Assembly: GCA_018064665.1 (NCBI GenBank)
Contig: JAGHUV010000005.1
Location: forward strand, 1-44,328
Direction: 5' to 3'
DNA length: 44,328 bases
DNA from: Candidatus Crickella caballi
Lineage (GTDB): Bacteria; Bacillota; Clostridia; Peptostreptococcales; Anaerovoracaceae
The position numbers and the translations under genes were made by a program. Shown here one piece after another: positions 41,835 through 44,328 of this stretch. The notes beneath the pieces were generated by a model that was given only the letters and a program-made list of their open reading frames with translations, had not been told where the DNA came from and searched no databases. Numbering within the stretch: the stretch's first letter is position 1; each line of letters starts with the position of its first letter.

Positions 41835-42719
41835 CTATTTAACCAAACCTATTTCGTCGAGAACGCCAAGGATGCTCTCCATCTGTGTGCCCTCGTTATA
41901 CTCAATGTGTCCCTTGTCTGCAAGCTCTGCCAGATGCGGATCGATAGGAAGCTTCTCAAGAAGCTTGATTCCGTGTGATGCCGCAACCTTCTCTGACTGG
42001 CTTGGTCCGAATACCTCGATCTTCTTGCCGCAGTCAGGGCAAGTGAGATATGACATGTTTTCAACCATTCCGAGTACAGGAATGTTCATGAGCTTAGCCA
42101 TGTTAACAGCCTTTGCAACGATCATGGATACCAGATCCTGAGGTGATGTTACTACGATGATGCCGTCGATAGGAAGCGACTGGAAAACAGTCAGTGGAAC
42201 ATCGCCTGTTCCCGGCGGCATATCGATAAAGAGAACATCAAGATCTCCCCAGTTTACATCTGTCCAGAACTGCTCAACAACTCCTCCGATGACAGGTCCT
42301 CTCCATACAACAGGATCTGTTTCATTATCTGTAAGAAGATTGATGGACATAAGCTTGATCTCTGTTGCAGTCATTCCCGGTGTAATTCCCATCTCTGTTC
42401 CGTAAGCCTTGTCATGTACTCCGAACATCTTAGGAATTGAAGGTCCTGTGATATCTGCATCCATGATACCTGTCTTATATCCGTCTCTTGTTGCAGCCAG
42501 TGCGCAAAGTGAAGTTACCATTGACTTTCCAACGCCGCCTTTACCGCTGACAATTGCAATTACCTTTTTGACGCTGCTGTACTGATTGATTTCAGCCTTC
42601 TGAATACCTGACTGTCTGCTGCCGCAATCTGCTCCACAGCTGCTGCAATCGTGTGTACAACCCTCTGCAGGTTCTCCGTCCTGGTGCATCATAGGCTTCA
42701 TTGATTTATTCATTAACAT
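41835..42719 (-). CDS. Mrp/NBP35-family Fe-S cluster carrier ATPase
   Basis: 294 residues. N-terminal cysteine cluster CTHDCSSCGADC (about 21-32) as in Nbp35-type carriers, then the deviant Walker A GKGGVGKSMV, switch regions MDADITGPSIP and DMPPGTGDV, and a C-terminal CPDCGKKIEVFG with the CxxC that holds a bridging cluster. It is thought to carry Fe-S clusters between scaffold and target proteins. GGAGG lies 10 nt before the ATG at 42719. Only 32 nt follow selA, so the two are probably co-transcribed. Fe-S-rich enzymes such as HadBC would be plausible clients (inference). Confidence 0.93.
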   Translation of the reverse strand: MLMNKSMKPMMHQDGEPAEGCTHDCSSCGADCGSRQSGIQKAEINQYSSVKKVIAIVSGKGGVGKSMVTSLCALAATRDGYKTGIMDADITGPSIPKMFGVHDKAYGTEMGITPGMTATEIKLMSINLLTDNETDPVVWRGPVIGGVVEQFWTDVNWGDLDVLFIDMPPGTGDVPLTVFQSLPIDGIIVVTSPQDLVSMIVAKAVNMAKLMNIPVLGMVENMSYLTCPDCGKKIEVFGPSQSEKVAASHGIKLLEKLPIDPHLAELADKGHIEYNEGTQMESILGVLDEIGLVK

Positions 42720-42751
42720 GTCGTACTTACCTCCAACTTACTTAAATGTTT

Positions 42752-44209
42752 TTATTTATTAAAAGCATCTGCTACCGTCACAAGCTCCTCATCCAGAAGA
42801 GTTCTTACGCATAAGAGCAGCCTGTCGTCATGAATTCTTGCAATAACAGGAATCTTATTTTTCCTGAGCATGCGCTCGATTGCCTGTGCCGATTTCTTTT
42901 CATCAGTTACCGAAACAGCAAACCCCGGAAGTCTTACCATAGGAGCAGAACCTCCGCCGATCTGATCCTCAACAGGAACGATCTCGGTCTTCAGTTTAGA
43001 ATCTGCAGCTTCTATCATACGTGCAAGAACTTCGGCCTTGGCTTTCATATCACTTTCACTCGATGCAATCATATTCAGGATAGGAATATCTCTGATTGCG
43101 ATCTTCGAGTCAGAATACTTCTTAAGCGTTGCTTCAAGTGCCGCAAAGGTCATCTTATCGACTCTCATGGCTCTTGCAAGCGGATGCTTCTTCATTGCCT
43201 TGATATATTTCTTCTTACCGCAGATAATTCCGGCCTGCGGTCCGCCGAGCAGCTTGTCTCCGCTGAAGAGAATAACATCTATGCCTGTTGCAAGCGATGC
43301 AGGCACATTAGGTTCATTAAGACCGTATTCACTCATATCCAGCATCAGACCGTTACCCATGTCAAAGATAACAGGAAGGTCATGCTTCTTGCCGAGCTTA
43401 ACAAGATCCTCGAGAGAAGCTTCCTCGGTAAATCCAACGATGTCATAGTTGCTCTTATGAACCTTCATGAGAGCGCCGGTCTCAAAACGCAGCATTCCGC
43501 GTCTGTCAAGATCCGGATCGTATTCCTCAGCCTGCTCGCGAGTCATGATTGCATTCTCATAATCGCTTACTTTGGTCTTATTGGAGCAGCCTACTTCCTG
43601 AAGATATGCCCCTGACTGTTCCATGATATCCGGAATTCTGAATGCTCCGCCTATCTCAACAAGCTCACTTCTCGAAACAATGATTTCCTTGCCTGCGCCC
43701 AAGGCTGCGAGCACTATCATCGTAGCCGCTGCATTGTTGTTAACAACCATAGCATCCTCTGCACCGGTCAGCTCAGCTATAAGATTGTTGACAATATCAT
43801 GCCTTGAGCCTCTCTTACCTTCCGACACATTATATTCAAGGTTGGAATAGCCGCATGCTACTGCTTTTACATTCTCAACAGCATCCCTGCAAAGAGGAGC
43901 TCTTCCGAGATTGGTATGCAGAATCGTTCCCGTTGCATTGATTACAGGATAAAGATTATTGCTCTCATCCTCCTCAAGTCTTGCTGCAGTTTTCTCAGCA
44001 AGCGCAAGCAGATCGAATACGCCTGTATCAAATTTATCTGTTTCTTCAGCCTTGAGTGCAAGTATCTCATTTCTGATTTCATCAATGACTGATCTTGCCG
44101 CTTTGGTTACAGCTACCTGTCCTTTTTCTTCGGACACAAAAACAAGAGGCTCTTGCCTTAAAACATCGTCAATTTTAGGAATACCTCTCAGTAATTCTTT
44201 CTTATTCAT
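42752..44209 (-). CDS. selA: L-seryl-tRNA(Sec) selenium transferase SelA
   Basis: 485 residues of the PLP-dependent SelA family, which turns Ser-tRNA(Sec) into Sec-tRNA(Sec) with selenophosphate. N-terminal domain (to about 60), INATGTILHTNLGRAPL, the PLP-binding Lys in FSGDKLLGGPQAG and VRLPGFAVSV are recognised blocks. The start MNKKELLRGIPK at 44209 is chosen because GGAGG lies 6 nt upstream; a longer open frame would run through the tRNA gene. Found beside tRNA-Sec, showing that the organism makes selenoproteins, although none is encoded in this window. Confidence 0.96.
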   Translation of the reverse strand: MNKKELLRGIPKIDDVLRQEPLVFVSEEKGQVAVTKAARSVIDEIRNEILALKAEETDKFDTGVFDLLALAEKTAARLEEDESNNLYPVINATGTILHTNLGRAPLCRDAVENVKAVACGYSNLEYNVSEGKRGSRHDIVNNLIAELTGAEDAMVVNNNAAATMIVLAALGAGKEIIVSRSELVEIGGAFRIPDIMEQSGAYLQEVGCSNKTKVSDYENAIMTREQAEEYDPDLDRRGMLRFETGALMKVHKSNYDIVGFTEEASLEDLVKLGKKHDLPVIFDMGNGLMLDMSEYGLNEPNVPASLATGIDVILFSGDKLLGGPQAGIICGKKKYIKAMKKHPLARAMRVDKMTFAALEATLKKYSDSKIAIRDIPILNMIASSESDMKAKAEVLARMIEAADSKLKTEIVPVEDQIGGGSAPMVRLPGFAVSVTDEKKSAQAIERMLRKNKIPVIARIHDDRLLLCVRTLLDEELVTVADAFNK

Positions 44210-44231
44210 GTTACCTCCAATACAACTAAGG

Positions 44232-44328
44232 TGGCGGGAGTATGTGGGAATCGAACCCACCCGGGAGGCTTCTAACCCCCTACAACGGTTTTGAAGACCG
44301 CGAGGCACACCAGCACCTATCTACCCCC
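44232..44328 (-). tRNA. selC: tRNA-Sec (anticodon UCA)
   Basis: A 97-nt tRNA on the minus strand, from GGGGGTAG at 44328 (at the window edge; one base more could lie outside) to an encoded CCA at 44232-44234. The anticodon loop CTTCAAA contains UCA. A 6-bp D stem with a 4-nt loop, an extended acceptor stem, a long variable arm (GGGGGTTAGAAGCCTCCC) and T arm GTGGG-TTCGATT-CCCAC are hallmarks of selenocysteine tRNA. It decodes in-frame UGA with SelB. Confidence 0.96.

Noticed and set aside
40670..41842. 390-codon plus-strand frame opposite potA
   Set aside because: It is the antisense shadow of potA; it lacks a recognisable domain and potA is fully conserved.
42752..44308. Longer SelA start at 44308
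   Set aside because: It would translate across the tRNA-Sec gene; the ATG at 44209 has a clear GGAGG.
1..44328. Selenoprotein genes with in-frame UGA
   Set aside because: Although selA and tRNA-Sec are here, I found no gene interrupted by TGA with conserved sequence on both sides.

Overview
The window looks like a chromosomal segment of an anaerobic, low-to-moderate GC Gram-positive bacterium of class Clostridia. The evidence is an hrcA-grpE-dnaK-dnaJ operon behind a CIRCE element, a MurT/GatD pair, rubrerythrin, an ECF-type riboflavin S component under an FMN riboswitch, AGGAGG-type ribosome binding sites, selenocysteine machinery (selA plus tRNA-Sec) and a 2-hydroxyacyl-CoA dehydratase operon for reductive amino acid fermentation. 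Placement near the amino-acid-fermenting Peptostreptococcales or Family XIII groups is inference only. Almost all genes lie on the minus strand. The exceptions are murT-gatD and one isolated gene at 19032-19856.

Layout. 1-1.9 kb: the N-terminal part of a HAD hydrolase (cut by the window edge), a remnant of a PHP-type histidinol phosphatase, rubrerythrin and a 39-residue rubredoxin-like protein. 2.0-4.3 kb (plus strand): murT and a gatD-like gene whose catalytic Cys and His both appear to be replaced. 4.3-4.8 kb: a strong hairpin and three copies of a 52-53 bp repeat. 4.8-5.6 kb: ribU with its FMN riboswitch. 5.7-18.6 kb: a long minus-strand run of housekeeping and accessory genes, in transcription order rpsT, lepA, hemW, glpK, a C39-like protein, an unknown protein, a DUF4230 protein, an Spx/ArsC-like protein, a ProX-like editing protein, an alkyltransferase-like protein, a deformylase-like protein, a PaaI-like thioesterase, a membrane protein, an HD-domain protein, a WYL regulator and a PlsC-like acyltransferase. 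18.6-20.2 kb: an AT-rich repeat-bearing island with a lone plus-strand gene (probable PD-(D/E)XK nuclease fold) and a 245 bp segment bounded by perfect 17 bp inverted repeats.

20.2-32.0 kb: a ten-gene operon transcribed hadI-hadB-hadC-hadA-ldhA-acd-etfB-etfA-acyl-CoA ligase-aminotransferase. It supplies nearly every step for turning an amino acid (probably leucine or an aromatic one) into the corresponding saturated carboxylic acid: transamination, reduction to the (R)-2-hydroxy acid, CoA transfer, radical dehydration with an ATP-dependent activator, and enoyl-CoA reduction with ETF. Its leader has a clear sigma-70 promoter and an intrinsic terminator placed directly before a hadI start codon that lacks a Shine-Dalgarno sequence.

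32.0-44.3 kb: exodeoxyribonuclease III, a membrane-anchored GH25 lysozyme, the hrcA heat-shock operon, potABC (polyamine ABC transporter without a linked potD), an Mrp/Nbp35-type ATPase, selA and tRNA-Sec, the last two only 22 nt apart.

The points most worth a second look are the apparently dead GatD, the attenuator-like leader of the dehydratase operon, the C-terminal extension on ribosomal protein bS20, the repeat families and the tRNA-Sec/selA junction. I did not find CRISPR arrays, rRNA genes, transposase genes or prophage genes.
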